A stretch of 64,000 nt of DNA, from contig CM067360.1 of NCBI GenBank assembly GCA_034401795.1, positions 124,351,901 through 124,415,900 on the forward strand. The letters run 5' to 3'. This stretch comes from Chaetoderma sp. LZ-2023a (taxonomy: Eukaryota > Mollusca > Caudofoveata > Chaetodermatida > Chaetodermatidae). Numbering within the stretch: the stretch's first letter is position 1; every line of letters starts with the position of its first letter. The notes under the pieces are model-generated. The model was not told the origin of the DNA. It searched no databases and saw only the letters and a program-made list of their open reading frames with translations. Made by a program: the position numbers and the translations under genes. Shown in pieces: positions 20,131 through 31,695 of the stretch.

Positions 20131-20472
20131 ATGGCGACCCGTTTGAAATATATATTGGACATTGTTGTCACACAGTAAGGATTTTTTTTACATATCCAGA
20201 TTTTTGGGATTTTCAGATTTTTCAGATCGTGAAAAATGTTGTGGAATCCAAGTGTACTTTTTTCTTGTTTTAACATTTGAGTCAAATGGAACCAGTAATC
20301 TCCACTATATCTATAGACCCAGAATTGGATCCGATCTGGATCTTTATTTTTTTTACCTAGATCATAGCCATATCTTAGTCTGAAAATCCTGTTACACATT
20401 AAGTTCCTTTGTTGTGTTAAAATTTGAGCCAAATCGGATCATGAGTTTTTTAGATAGAGCTCCAGATGCACA

Positions 20473-20499
20473 TGCACGCACGCACGCACGCACGCACAC
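20473..20499. repeat. CACG/GCAC microsatellite
   Basis: A short run of GCACGCACGCACGCACGCAC at the end of an AT-rich dispersed repeat whose relatives lie at 23260-23510, 33440-33680, 43255-43480 and 48240-48545 (cue: TTAAAATTTGAG, CCGATC and CCCAGACTTTGG). Confidence 0.7.
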
Positions 20500-20647
20500 T
20501 TACGGGCCGAATGTAATCATCCATGAGGATGACCAAATTAACATAACATTTTGTATCACCAGTCTAGCAGGCCACATGTCATTTGTTTTGTAGTAAGACA
20601 CCACCTGTCTTTAGTGCTCATGTACTGATGCTTATTTAGCCTGCATA

Positions 20648-20800
20648 ATGGTCACGATTGGTCAAGGAAATTTAAATATTCTTATACAGAATACCAATTT
20701 GCTGACCAAGAGAAGAATATGTTAGAAAACTTTCCTCAGGAATAACTGGCTCTGGTACCGATCCAGTCATGCCAGAGGTGCGTTTTCTAAAATGTTGTCA
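20648..20800. mobile_element. MITE-1 fragment
   Basis: Contains GACCAAGAGAAGAA, AATAACTGGCTCTGG and CCAGTCATGCCAGAGGT, a diverged version of the MITE-1 palindrome. Ends are not clear. Confidence 0.6.
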
Positions 20801-20818
20801 TAGTGCCACCATTTTAAC

Positions 20819-21028
20819 CATTTAACATGAGTCAAGGCAGCCAGAGCAACTTCTGAAGTATTCTCGAGAAATGTCTATTTGCAGAACAAATTAGATGACT
20901 GGTATCGATAACCAAACCAGTCATTCCAGTTGTAAATTTTCAAAACTAATCTCTAGGTCTGCAAATGTGCATGTTCTATGAGAAAGTTTTAATCTTCTTG
21001 AACAAATTTGAACATTATAAGTTTAAAG
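20819..21028. mobile_element. MITE-1 copy abutting the minisatellite
   Basis: TTAA at 20815-20818, then CCATTTAACATGAGTCAAGG; the core is partly deleted. It ends about where the first 34-bp unit begins. Confidence 0.7.
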
Positions 21029-21030
21029 CA

Positions 21031-22733
21031 ATGTATTCAGGTGGTCACAGCCATGTAGAGTGTACAATATTCAGGTGATCACAGCCATGTAGAGTGTACA
21101 ATATTCAGGTGATCACAGCCATGTAGAGTGTACAATATTCAGGTGGTCACAGCCATGTGGAGTGTACAATATTCTGGTGGTCACAGCCATGTGGAGTGTA
21201 CAATATTCTGGTGGTCACAGCCATGTAGAGTGTACAATATTCAGGTGGTCACAGCCATGTAGAGTGTACAATATTCAGGTGGTCACAGCCATGTAGAGTG
21301 TACAATATTCAGGTGGTCACAGCCATGTAGAGTGTACAATATTCAGGTGATCACAGCCATGTAGAGTGTACAATATTCAGGTGGTCACAGCCATGTAGAG
21401 TGTACAATATTCAGGTGATCACAGCCATGTAGAGTGTACAATATTCAGGTGATCACAGCCATGTAGAGTGTACAATATTCAGGTGGTCACAGCCATGTAG
21501 AGTGTACAATATTCAGGTGGTCACAGCCATGTAGAGTGTACAATATTCAGGTGGTCACAGCCATGTAGAGTGTACAATATTCAGGTGATCACAGCCATGT
21601 AGAGTGTACAATATTCAGGTGGTCACAGCCATGTAGAGTGTACAATATTCAGGTGGTCACAGCCATGTAGAGTGTACAATATTCAGGTGGTCACAGCCAT
21701 GTAGAGTGTACAATATTCAGGTGGTCACAGCCATGTAGAGTGTACAATATTCAGGTGGTCACAGCCATGTAGAGTGTACAATATTCAGGTGATCACAGCC
21801 ATGTAGAGTGTACAATATTCAGGTGGTCACAGCCATGTAGAGTGTACAATATTCAGGTGATCACAGCCATGTAGAGTGTACAATATTCAGGTGGTCACAG
21901 CCATGTGGAGTGTACAATATTCAGGTGATCACAGCCATGTGGAGTGTACAATATTCAGGTGGTCACAGCCATGTGGAGTGTACAATATTCAGGTGGTCAC
22001 AGCCATGTGGAGTGTACAATATTCAGGTGGTCACAGCCATGTGGAGTGTACAATATTCAGGTGGTCACAGCCATGTGGAGTGTACAATATTCAGGTGGTC
22101 ACAGCCATGTGGAGTGTACAATATTCAGGTGGTCACAGCCATGTAGAGTGTACAATATTCAGGTGGTCACAGCCATGTAGAGTACAATATTCAGGTGGTC
22201 ACAGCCATGTAGAGTGTACAATATTCAGGTGGTCACAGCCATGTAGAGTGTACAATATTCAGGTGGTCAAAGCCATGTAGAGTGTACAATATTCAGGTGG
22301 TCAAAGCCATGTAGAGTGTACAATATTCAGGTGGTCACAGCCATGTAGAGTGTACAATATTCAGGTGGTCACAGCCATGTAGAGTGTACAATATTCAGGT
22401 GGTCACAGCCATGTAGAGTGTACAATATTCAGGTGGTCACAGCCATGTAGAGTGTACAATATTCAGGTGGTCACAGCCATGTAGAGTGTACAATATTCAG
22501 GTGGTCACAGCCATGTGGAGTGTACAATATTCAGGTGATCACAGCCATGTGGAGTGTACAATATTCAGGTGGTCACAGCGATGTAGAGTGTACAATATTC
22601 AGGTGGTCACAGCCATGTAGAGTGTATAATATTCAGGTGGTCACAGCCATGTAGAGTGTACAATATTCTGGTGGTCACAGCCATGTAGAGTGTACAATAT
22701 TCAGGTGGTCACAGCCATGTAGAGTGTACAATA
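21031..22733. repeat. 34-bp minisatellite, about 50 units
   Basis: The unit ATTCAGGTGGTCACAGCCAT-GTAGAGTGTACAAT repeats at a strict 34-base period. Variants alternate at two sites (GGTGGTC/GGTGATC and GTAGAG/GTGGAG); one unit lacks two bases near 22180. It ends 47 nt before the switch II exon. Because 34 is not a multiple of three, open frames over it merely cycle through all frames. Confidence 0.97.
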
Positions 22734-22780
22734 ATGCTAAAATATAGAAACAGTTAAGTTTATGTTGTGATTAATTTTAG

Positions 22781-22881
22781 GTATACTGGATATTTTTGGC
22801 TTTGAGCATTTTGAGCACAACAGTTTTGAACAAGCTTGCATCAATTTGGCCAATGAACAGCTGCAGTTTTTCTTTAACCAG
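22781..22881 (+). CDS. Myosin window exon 3 (switch II)
   Basis: Acceptor TTAATTTTAG, donor CAG-GTATGT, 101 nt. It encodes [17 protein letters not shown], where DIFGFE is switch II, and [16 protein letters not shown], the start of the relay helix. Enters after one base of the Gly codon and leaves in phase 0. Confidence 0.97.
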
Positions 22882-23000
22882 GTATGTCTTTTCGGCTTCT
22901 TGCACTGCTTCTGAATCTACTCTTTCAATTAACATCTTGACATAGTGATAAGAGGTAGATTTAACATTCACGGATAACAAGGGAGATTATCATTGTACTT

Positions 23001-23200
23001 AACCCTTTCATCTACGAATTCCCCATATCTCATTTTCAAGGCAACCATACAGGAAAATTTGAACATTTTGAAATTAATTTAACTGGATGCCATTGCCGCA
23101 TCATACAGCCCAATCAAATTAATTTCAAAATATTCAACAGAATAAGTTTTATATCATAAAGAATCTACTATTTCAGGATTTGTCGGTGAAAGGGTAAAAA
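23001..23200. mobile_element. Palindromic MITE-like unit (MITE-4)
   Basis: Ends AACCCTTTCATC and GGTGAAAGGGT. The centre has TTTGAACATTTTGAAATTAA answered by TTAATTTCAAAATATTC. Relatives lie at 26815-27005 and 42940-43140. Confidence 0.65.
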
Positions 23201-23958
23201 ACCCGAAAGCAATCAGGAATTACTAAAACTCGCCCTCCCATTTTGTCGTTTTAAAGATTTTTTTATCCCATTTTCCACATTTTTTTTGTATTTTCTGCAT
23301 TTTTGTGATCATGACAAAAGTTGTGGGATCATAGAATACAGTCACACTCCTACTTGTGTTAAGATTTTAGTCAAATTGGACTAGTAATTTCTGAAATATC
23401 CATAGATTTAGAAAGTGATCCGATCAAGAACCAGGTTGTTTATCTGAATGACAGCCAGGGTTTGGAAGTCATCACAGTAAGATTCTTTGTCGTGTTAAAA
23501 TCTTAGTTTTTTAGCTCAAGGGAAGTAACTCTCAACATCATACCAGATGCTCAATAAACATCTTGAGAATTACCTCCCTTATTTCTTATGAGACCCAATA
23601 ATAGAACATTCAGTCAATTACTTGATTTATATTCAGCTGTTTAGGCTGCAAAATACTTTTGGATTTAAGTACATGTAGGCCCAAATGCTTTAACTGTTAA
23701 GCACCTGATCATCAAGGCTCTTGGGCCTCTTGTTTGAATACGGCAGGCAGACAGATGGATAGACAGACAGGAAATGCAATACCATCTTCTTCCCTTATAG
23801 GGCAAGGCTTATAACCTATTGTTACATAGAAAGCTGTATTTCCGATATCGATTCACAGAAGCCTGGAAAGAAAATGTTTTGAATTTTAAAATTATCAAAT
23901 CAGTTTTAGGCCTTTGAAAATTGGGAAGTTGAAGCTTAAAAAGAGTGAACCTTGTTTT

Positions 23959-24122
23959 CACTTATATGAATAAGCTAGTGTACTATGTTACTACAGCAAC
24001 CACAGAATACTGTACATAATCATCATCATCATCATTGTCATCACCGCCACCACCTCTGCCGCCACCATCATCCATCATCATCATCACCATCATCCATCAT
24101 CATCATCATCATCACTACATTC

Positions 24123-24156
<34 letters not shown>

Positions 24157-24512
24157 CCACCATCATCCATCATCATCATCATCACTACATTCACCACCAC
24201 CACCATCATCCATCATCATCATCATCACTACATTCTGACATGAGCCTTGTTTTCACTTATATGAATAAGCTAGTGTACTATGTTACTACAGCAACCACAG
24301 AATACTGTACATAATCATCATCATCATCATCATCATCATCATTGTCACTTATATGAATAAGCTAGTGTACTATGTTACTACAGCAACCACAGAATACTGT
24401 ACATAATCATCATCATCATCATTGTCATCACCGCCACCACCTCTGCCGCCACCATCATCCATCATCATCATCACCACCATCATCCATCATCATCATCATC
24501 ACTACATTCACC

Positions 24513-24561
<49 letters not shown>

Positions 24562-25072
24562 CCACCATCATCCATCATCATCATCATCACTACATTCACC
24601 ACCACCACCATCATCCATCATCATCACTACATTCTGACATGAGCCTTGTTTTCACTTATATGAATAAGCTAGTGTACTATGTTACTACAGCAACCACAGA
24701 ATACTGTACATAATCATCATCATCATCATTGTCATCACCGCCACCACCTCTGCCGCCACCATCATCCATCATCATCATCACCACCATCATCCATCATCAT
24801 CGTCATCATCACTACATTCACCACCACCACCATCATCCATCATCATCATCATCACTACATTCTGACATGAGCCTTGTTTTCACTTATATGAATAAGCTAG
24901 TGTACTATGTTACTACAGCAACCACAGAATACTGTACATAATCATCATCATCATTGTCATCACCGCCACGACCTCTGCCGTCACCATCATCCATCATCAT
25001 CATCACCATCATCCATCATCATCATCATCATCATCACCATCATCCATCATCATCATCATCATCACTACATTC

Positions 25073-25130
<58 letters not shown>

Positions 25131-25191
25131 CCATCATCCATCATCATCACTACATTCACCACCACCATCATCATCATCATCATCACCATCA

Positions 25192-25243
<52 letters not shown>

Positions 25244-25510
25244 CCACCACCATCATCATCGTCATCATTGTCACTTATATGAATAAGCTAGTGTACTATG
25301 TTACTACAGCAACCACAGAATACTGTACATAATCATCAACATCATTGTCATCACTGCCACCACCTCTGCCGTCACCATCATCCATCATCATCATCACCAT
25401 CATCCATCATCATCATCATCATCACTACATTCACCACCACCACCACCACCATCATCATCAGCATCATCATCACCATCATCCATCATCATCGTCATCATCA
25501 TCACTACATT

Positions 25511-25542
<32 letters not shown>

Positions 25543-25662
25543 TCATCATTGTCATCACCGCCACCACCTCTGCCGCCACCATCATCCATCATCATCATCA
25601 CCACCATCATCCATCATCATCATCATCACTACATTCACCACCACCACCATCATCATCATCAG

Positions 25663-25700
<38 letters not shown>

Positions 25701-25846
25701 CTACATTCACCACCACCACCATCATCATCCATCATCATCATCACTACATTCACCACCACCACCACCATCATCCATCATCATCATCACCACCATCATCCAT
25801 CATCATCATCATCATCATCATCGTCATCATCATCACTACATTCACC

Positions 25847-25880
<34 letters not shown>

Positions 25881-25957
25881 TCACCATCACTACATTCACC
25901 ACCACCACCACCATCATCACCACCATCATCATCGTCATCATCATCACTACATTCACC

Positions 25958-26009
<52 letters not shown>

Positions 26010-26157
26010 CCACCACCACCTTCACCACCACCATAATCATCATCATCATCACCACCTTCACCACCACCATCATCATCATCTCATCATCACCACCTTCACC
26101 ACCACAACCATCATCATCATCATCATCATCACCACATTCACCACCACCATCATCATC

Positions 26158-26188
<31 letters not shown>

Positions 26189-26223
26189 CCTTCACCACCA
26201 TCATCATCATCATCATCATCATC

Positions 26224-26255
<32 letters not shown>

Positions 26256-26272
26256 AATATTATCATCATCAT

Positions 26273-26316
<44 letters not shown>

Positions 26317-26530
26317 CCACCACTACCATCATCACCATCGTCATCATCACCATCATCGTCATCGTCACCATCATCATCATCATCATTATCATCATCATCT
26401 ATTTTCATCATCTATGTTCATCATCATCATCATCTATTTTCACATCATCATCATCATCAGCAGCAGCAGCAGCGTCATCTATTTTCATCATCCTCATCAT
26501 CATCAATGACATCATCATCATCATTGGTCA
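23959..26530. repeat. ATC/ACC compound microsatellite with a higher-order repeat
   Basis: Long runs of CATCATCATC broken by CACCACCAC, TCCATCATCA and ACTACATTCACC. A unique block of about 60 bases (CACTTATATGAATAAGCTAG to ACTGTACATAATCATC) recurs at about 23959, 24254, 24345, 24652, 24881 and 25272, so whole segments were duplicated. The trailing 25500-26530 is simple ATC/ACC. His/Ser/Ile-rich frames here are not genes. Confidence 0.96.
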
Positions 26531-26611
26531 CCACAAAAATGTTCAATAAAAGCTGTCTTATGCAACCACCTCTTGACGCACAAACAATTAATCAAACAAT
26601 TAATCGCTATA

Positions 26612-26802
26612 GCCCTTTAACTCTCAAATTTGTTCAAGAAAATTTTAATTTTCTCTAAGAAAATGTCCATTTACAGACCAAGAAAGGATTTTTTTTTTTA
26701 ATTGTTCACTGGAATAACTTGCTCGCTCATTGAGCCAGTCATTCTAGTGATAGATTTTCAAAAATAGTCTATATGTTTTTGGCTGACTTGAGGGTTAAAG
26801 AG
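26612..26802. mobile_element. MITE-1 copy
   Basis: Starts near GCCCTTTAACTCTC and ends GAGGGTTAAAGAG followed by TTAA (26803-26806). Central CACTGGAATAACTTGCTCG is partly decayed. Confidence 0.78.
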
Positions 26803-26814
26803 TTAATACAAGGA

Positions 26815-27005
26815 ACTTACTGTAGTAAATTCTTTACAATATAGAACTTATTCTGCTGAATATTTTGAAATTAATTTGTCTGGAAGTCATTGCTGCCTAA
26901 AGCAGCAATGGCTTCCGGTCAAATTAATTTCAAAATTGTCAACGGTTTTCCTGTATTGATTGCCTTGAAAATGAGATTGGGAATTCATCGGTGAAAGAGT
27001 TTAGA
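26815..27005. mobile_element. MITE-4 copy
   Basis: Palindrome in which GAATATTTTGAAATTAATTT is answered by AAATTAATTTCAAAAT, around CATTGCTGCCTAAAGCAGCAATG. It ends GGTGAAAGAG, as at 23190. Confidence 0.65.
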
Positions 27006-27124
27006 ATGACCATCTTGTGGCTCCAAAAGTCAGGTGGTCATTTGATCATGTTTGCTGGTATGTTATGTTTTACTGAATTCTGAACATGTTATCTATAAAT
27101 ATCATCTGTGGTCTACTGTTTCAG

Positions 27125-27211
27125 TTTGTGTTTAAACAAGAGCAGGAGGAGTACAGTAAAGAAGGCATTGATTGGTCAGAAATACCCTATGCTGATAATC
27201 AACCATTGCTG
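27125..27211 (+). CDS. Myosin window exon 4
   Basis: Acceptor ACTGTTTCAG, donor CTG-GTAGGT, 29 codons in phase 0: FVFKQEQEEYSKEGIDWSEI and PYADNQPLL. This is the relay helix and loop. The position usually held by His in N-x-H-x-F is Phe here. Confidence 0.96.
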
Positions 27212-27919
27212 GTAGGTTCAGTTCCGATATGTAGACTGAAACTGAGGTTACACGATCATATTTACCTAACGATAGCTTGTACGACCCATATCTAGGCATT
27301 TGTACATGTCGTACAACAAATTGTACAGTCTATATGAGTGTGTAAACTCGGCTTAATTCGTTAATAATTTGGTAAAACCAGCAAACAATATCCTCTTGAC
27401 GTAGTCTTGAGAAATGAGCCACTCTATCCAGGTGTAAATTTTCAAAAATACCCTTCTCTTGGCTTGCAAAAAAGACAGAGTTGTGCAAAATTTCAATCTT
27501 AGCAATTAAATAATTACAAGTTGTGTTAGTCGTGTTACTCTGGTAATAATGTTAACAGGATTTAGAGGTGATAACCAAACCTAGATGTGTTTCATCAGGT
27601 CCCGTCGGGCTAGAGAGTCCAAATATGTTTATCCCTCAACACTCAAGTTGGTGAAAATGGCTACCACTGGAATGACTGGCTCGATAATCAAGCCATTCAT
27701 TCTCGTGATAAATTTTCAAACATAATCTCTTGCTCTGCAAATGGACATTTTATATTCAATTCGAAAAGAATTGAAATTTTCTTGAAAAATTTTGAGGATT
27801 AAATGGTTAGTTAACTGCACATATCCAATATTTTCGTTGCCATAAATTAGAGCTATATTATGTCAGTCACTAATTTCTGAGAAACCTGTATTATTATTTT
27901 TAGTTTAATTATTTCACAG
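27212..27919 (+). other. Myosin intron 4
   Basis: Holds a MITE-1 half (27405-27480) and a MITE-1 copy (about 27628-27808) whose palindrome reads CCACTGGAATGACTGGCTCG. Nothing else was recognised. Confidence 0.65.
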
Positions 27920-27985
27920 GACTTGTTCATACTTAAACCAATTGGGATCCTGTCACTATTGGATGAGCAATGCCAGTTTCCACAG
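27920..27985 (+). CDS. Myosin window exon 5
   Basis: Acceptor TATTTCACAG, donor CAG-GTGAGG, 22 codons: DLFILKPIGILSLLDEQCQ plus FPQ, the conserved K-P-x-G-(I/L)-L-x-(L/I)-L-D-(E/D) motif after the relay. Phase 0 at both ends. Confidence 0.96.
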
Positions 27986-28116
27986 GTGAGGGTGTCCGTC
28001 AGTTATCCTAATCTGTCAGAGCTAATAGATGCTACTAAACATGATGTTCTCAAAGGTTGAAGTATTTTCTCTGAAAATGCTGTTTATATATTTAATAGCG
28101 GATATGAAATGGATAA

Positions 28117-28512
28117 TGGACCTTTCTGTTTTTAGCTGTGCGCTGCCCAACACTAGCTAAGCTCCACCCACACCTCGCTGTGTTGGGATTGATCGATCCC
28201 TGAATGCCCTAACTATCAATTTCCTGAAAACTCTGCAGGGAAGCTGTTGAATATTTTGTAACTAATCTGACTGGGCACTCTTGCTGCCTATGGCAGCAAC
28301 AGCGCCCAGTCAAATTAGTTTCAAAATATTCAACAGACTATTTATTAAATAGTAAATACATAGAATTTGTACAACAATGCATAGACCGTCTTCAAATATG
28401 CATTCGAGACGTACTTATTGATGTAATTCATGACATCATTCATTATGATGTCATTCTACACATCACATAGTTGATTATGGTGTCATATGATGGATGAGTA
28501 CTCGGGAAAGGT
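28117..28512. mobile_element. MITE-2 copy
   Basis: Left TGGACCTTTCTGTTTTTAGC, then CTAGCTAAGCTCCACCC, the palindrome centred on GCTGCCTATGGCAGC, the TGACATCATTCATTATGATG block and a GGGAAAGGTG end. Confidence 0.75.
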
Positions 28513-28882
28513 GAATTTAACTGTGCCCCGCCCATCTCTAGCTAAGCTCCGCCAAAGCTTTGAACGGATGGGATCAATTTATATACTTTGAATCCTGATT
28601 TTCCAGAATTCTACTTATATGGTAACTATACAGCTAACCTGTTGAATATTTTGAAACTAATTTGACTGGGAACTGTTGCTGCTTATGTGTCCAATCAAAT
28701 TAGCATTAAAATATTCAACAGAATGTTTATTAAAAAGACATACACTTCATACAACTTACAGACTACTCAAAGTTCATGACAGCTAGAGACGTCATTAATT
28801 CTGCATTATGATTGTGACGTCAACCTACATGTGACATAGGTGGTTATGACGTCATATAGTTGAGTGACAGATTGGATTCATT
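28513..28882. mobile_element. MITE-2 copy, adjacent to the previous one
   Basis: Starts at GCCCCGCCCATCTCTAGC, with TTGAATATTTTGAAACTA and a shortened palindrome, then two TGACGTCA-like motifs. It ends about 14 bases before the element at 28896. Confidence 0.65.
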
Positions 28883-28895
28883 CATCGGACCCACC

Positions 28896-30198
28896 TACCG
28901 TATTTTTCCTATTAAAAGCGTCTATTGGGATAGTGATGCACCAGCAGAATGTCTGAGAAAGGGGGTAGGCTTCTATTAGGGAGTTTTCCCCAAAAAAAAG
29001 TTTAGTCGCTCCCAAAACCGGCTTCTAATAAGCTCATGTTAGACGTCTACCGTTATCATCAAAGGGAAACCGCTATTTCCTGTTGCCGTATTGCAATAAC
29101 CAATATTGTGGGCTATATTGTCTGTAATAATTGTATTCTATGTAATATTTGTAAATCTTAGTGTATCATTCTTAAATGCTGAAATAAAACTCAAATTGAC
29201 AAGTCATTGTACATGTATTGTCGCAAACCAACATAAAATGACCCAAAACAATGTAAGAAATAAAATGAGGTTAGATCCCTTCTTAAGTTGGACGATTAAA
29301 TTAAAGCTCTTTTGTGATTGGAGGCATTCCACTGAACTTTATCTGGACTAGAAGGAGATCTCCCAAATAAAAAGATTTTGCAACGTCGCAAATGCCAAGA
29401 TTGCAAATTAATAATAAATATATACAGAAGATAATGTTTTTAAAACAATTTGAACAATAAATTCACTATTACCTAATCAGTAAATGTATTCTGCAGTATA
29501 TTTACTGGCGAGATTTTTATTCCCTTGGACGATTTCATCCCGGCCGACTTGGTTGCATTACATTCTACCGAGTAATAATCGCCGTATTAATCAGCTATAG
29601 GACGAGGTTATGCCGTCACTCTCATAGCTACTCGAAGCTCCCCTCCTATTTGTTGATAGCGCAAGTCTCTAACCGGGTAATACTATTAGCATCTTCGCAC
29701 TACTCGGGTAACAACCTAAACTCGTCCACGTGATTTCTATTTTTTCTCGACACAATTTTATGTCAGACTTTGGATTAATTTTGATGAAATAAACAATGTT
29801 AATTAAAATATACGCAATATTTAGGCGGTTCCAGTTAATAATTTCACTCCCGCGATGATGGATATAAGGTATACATTAAGCATAGGCGTAAGTTGGTAAG
29901 AATTTCTAGCATGAAGAATTGAAAATGTGTTCTAATTTTGTGTTATTTTTTTGCCATTTTGTATCATTTTTTTCAATTTTTCTTTTATGACGAATTTTGA
30001 AGTAATAAACAACAAATTATTTATTAATGTCAATATTTGGAAAAAGTTCATCGGACCAAGATGCTGAGTTTGAGGGTAGGCTTATATTATGGGGTTTTCC
30101 CATTTTCAAAGTGCTAAGAAAATCTAAAGACTGACATTGCTGAGTTTGAGGAGTAGGCTTCTGTTAAGGCATAGGCCTCTAATAGGAGGAATATGGTA
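28896..30198. mobile_element. Non-autonomous 1.3-kb DNA-transposon-like element
   Basis: The ends TACCGTATTTTTCCTATTAA and (reverse complement) TACCATATTCCTCCTATTAG match at about 19 of 24 bases. Subterminal GTAGGCTTCTATTAGGG recurs near the right end (30077 and 30154). No transposase frame was found. Superfamily not assigned. Confidence 0.55.
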
Positions 30199-30544
30199 CA
30201 TACAATAATCACACTTAGAGAAATATTTCCTATCAAGACTTGGTTTATTTTTAAGTACTGTAAAGTGTACTTTTAATCTCCACCCCACCCTCACCCCATC
30301 CCCACCCACCCCTTCCGAGAAGTAGCCCTTGTCCATCTGTACACCTAGTCATGGTGGCATAGATCTTCAATGCTTGAGCATAAGCTTAGAGCTTCTGTCT
30401 AAATTGATGTCAAATAAGGATACATCATTGCAAGAGCCCACTTGGATTTGTGTTTCTCCCCATAAAAGACTTTAAATTCATCAAGTAATCTGTTTCTGGG
30501 GCATAATGTTATAAAGCTTAAACATAGATTTGCATCAAATGTAT

Positions 30545-30686
30545 TCGGTCGCCAGCCAACTTCCCACAATTCATTGCGCTTACTACAGTTTAACGTTAAC
30601 CAGAACACCGTACCTGGTACAGTGTTCCGGTTAATGTTAACCTGTAGGAAGCGCAATGAATTGTGGGAAGTTGGCTGGAGACTGAA
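30545..30686. repeat. Foldback element
   Basis: CAACTTCCCACAATTCATTG is answered by CAATGAATTGTGGGAAGTTG. The inner arms (GTTAACCAGAACACCGTACC) also pair, giving arms of about 65 bases with a very small loop. Confidence 0.8.
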
Positions 30687-31080
30687 TGTAAATAACTATT
30701 ATCTCCCTTGGGATTGCGTCGCTGACGGTTTCCGTGGAATCTGTCAATATTATCCAGTGTTGTCTCCCCGGAGAGAAAAATTAAATTTCTCAAAAATAAT
30801 TCTAGAAAGCCTGGTTATATAGGATCCAAATTTGGTGCATGACTAGTTCAGGAAAATATCTTACAAATTTCATCTCAGTGTGATCTGTCCAATTTGCACA
30901 CATTATTTCCCATTGAAAGATTAAATTTCCTTAATAAACCTATCCGGTTTCCATAACATTTCTATGTAATTATGAATGAAGTTATATCGTATTGTCGTTG
31001 TAATATTTTTGCACATATTTATCGAGTACATATCTTGACATATAATGTACTATATATTATGTATATAATATTATTTTCAG

Positions 31081-31194
31081 GCATCTGACCTGACTTTTGT
31101 GGAAAAGCTGAACACCCACTTTGAAAAGAGCCCATATTATGTGAAGTATCCACCAATCAAGCCAGAGTTTGCAATTAACCATTATGCAGGGAAG
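31081..31194 (+). CDS. Myosin window exon 6
   Basis: Acceptor TTATTTTCAG, donor AAG-GTATGA, 38 codons in phase 0: ASDLTFVEKLN, SPYYVKY and FAINHYAGK. This is the lower-50K segment, with the invariant F-x-I-x-H-Y-A-G. The donor is followed after 11 intron bases by a MITE-1 end. Confidence 0.97.
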
Positions 31195-31205
31195 GTATGA
31201 TTTAA

Positions 31206-31300
31206 CCCTCTAAGACCAAAGCCAAACAAAACTAGCCTTTGTTATTGTATTGCGGAATGACCATTTGCTGGCCAAGAGAAGACTATTTTTAGCAGTCCCC
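31206..31300. mobile_element. MITE-1 end, starting at intron base 12
   Basis: TTAA at 31202-31205, then CCCTCTAAGACCAAAGCCAA through GCCAAGAGAAGACTATTTTT. It is cut at about 31298 by unrelated sequence that in part matches 34690-34800 inverted; the other half resumes near 31600 (TAAATTTTCAAAAATCCTC). Confidence 0.72.
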
Positions 31301-31695
31301 TCCACATCATCCGTCATTGATGGCAGTGTAGTAGGTGTCATCATCCTCCAGTTTGCGTTTAGCTCAACTTACGAGTTTCATATCTCATGTTCAGTTGATC
31401 ACACCGCACCCAACCTGGACACATGCCTCCTTATAATAAGAGGTGATGACACAATGACATTGGGGATGAAAGGCCCAAGTTAATGGTGACTGATAAGTGT
31501 TTGGATAGGCCTTTTGTATTTAACCTTAGTCTGTAAATATAATTATATTTAAAGTCAAACTTTATAGTTCAATGCAAGTTTGTAACGTCGAGCTTCATGG
31601 TTGCAATTCCTGTAATAAATTTTCAAAAATCCTCTATTGGTCTGCAAATGTACGTGCATTAAGCAGAAACCTCAATTTCCTTGACCATTATTGAC

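Larger units (their letters stand above)
10674..22780 (+). other. Myosin intron 2, 12.1 kb
   Basis: Holds the Tc1 transposon with DIRS element 2 nested in it (10710-19396), three loose copies of a roughly 130-bp repeat (19720-20130; cue: AAGACATA and CAAAATCTAATA), a CACG microsatellite (20473-20499), two MITE-1 copies (20648-21028) and the 34-bp minisatellite (21031-22733). No extra exon was recognised. Confidence 0.7.
22882..27124 (+). other. Myosin intron 3, 4.2 kb
   Basis: Contains a palindromic MITE-like unit (23001-23200), a degenerate dispersed repeat (23260-23510), the ATC microsatellite with its higher-order unit (23959-26520), a MITE-1 copy (26612-26802) and another palindromic unit (26815-27005). 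Confidence 0.7.
27986..31080 (+). other. Myosin intron 5, 3.1 kb
   Basis: Contains two adjacent MITE-2 copies (28117-28512 and 28513-28882), a 1.3-kb element with imperfect terminal inverted repeats (28896-30198) and a foldback at 30545-30686. The small frames in it are not supported as genes. Confidence 0.65.

Noticed and set aside
21876..22280. 134-codon repeat protein
   Set aside because: It arises from the 34-bp minisatellite. 34 is not a multiple of three, and the same peptide blocks appear in every frame.
21031..22733. CRISPR-like regular repeat array
   Set aside because: The repeats are head to tail with no spacers, and the genome is eukaryotic.
23985..26658. Very long His/Ser/Ile/Thr-rich open frames, up to 437 codons
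   Set aside because: They are the ATC/ACC microsatellite read in three frames, with no splice or start context and no conserved domain.
29106..29351. 81-codon ORF in the 28.9-30.2 kb element
   Set aside because: AT-rich, no domain, no conservation visible; not enough to call a transposase.
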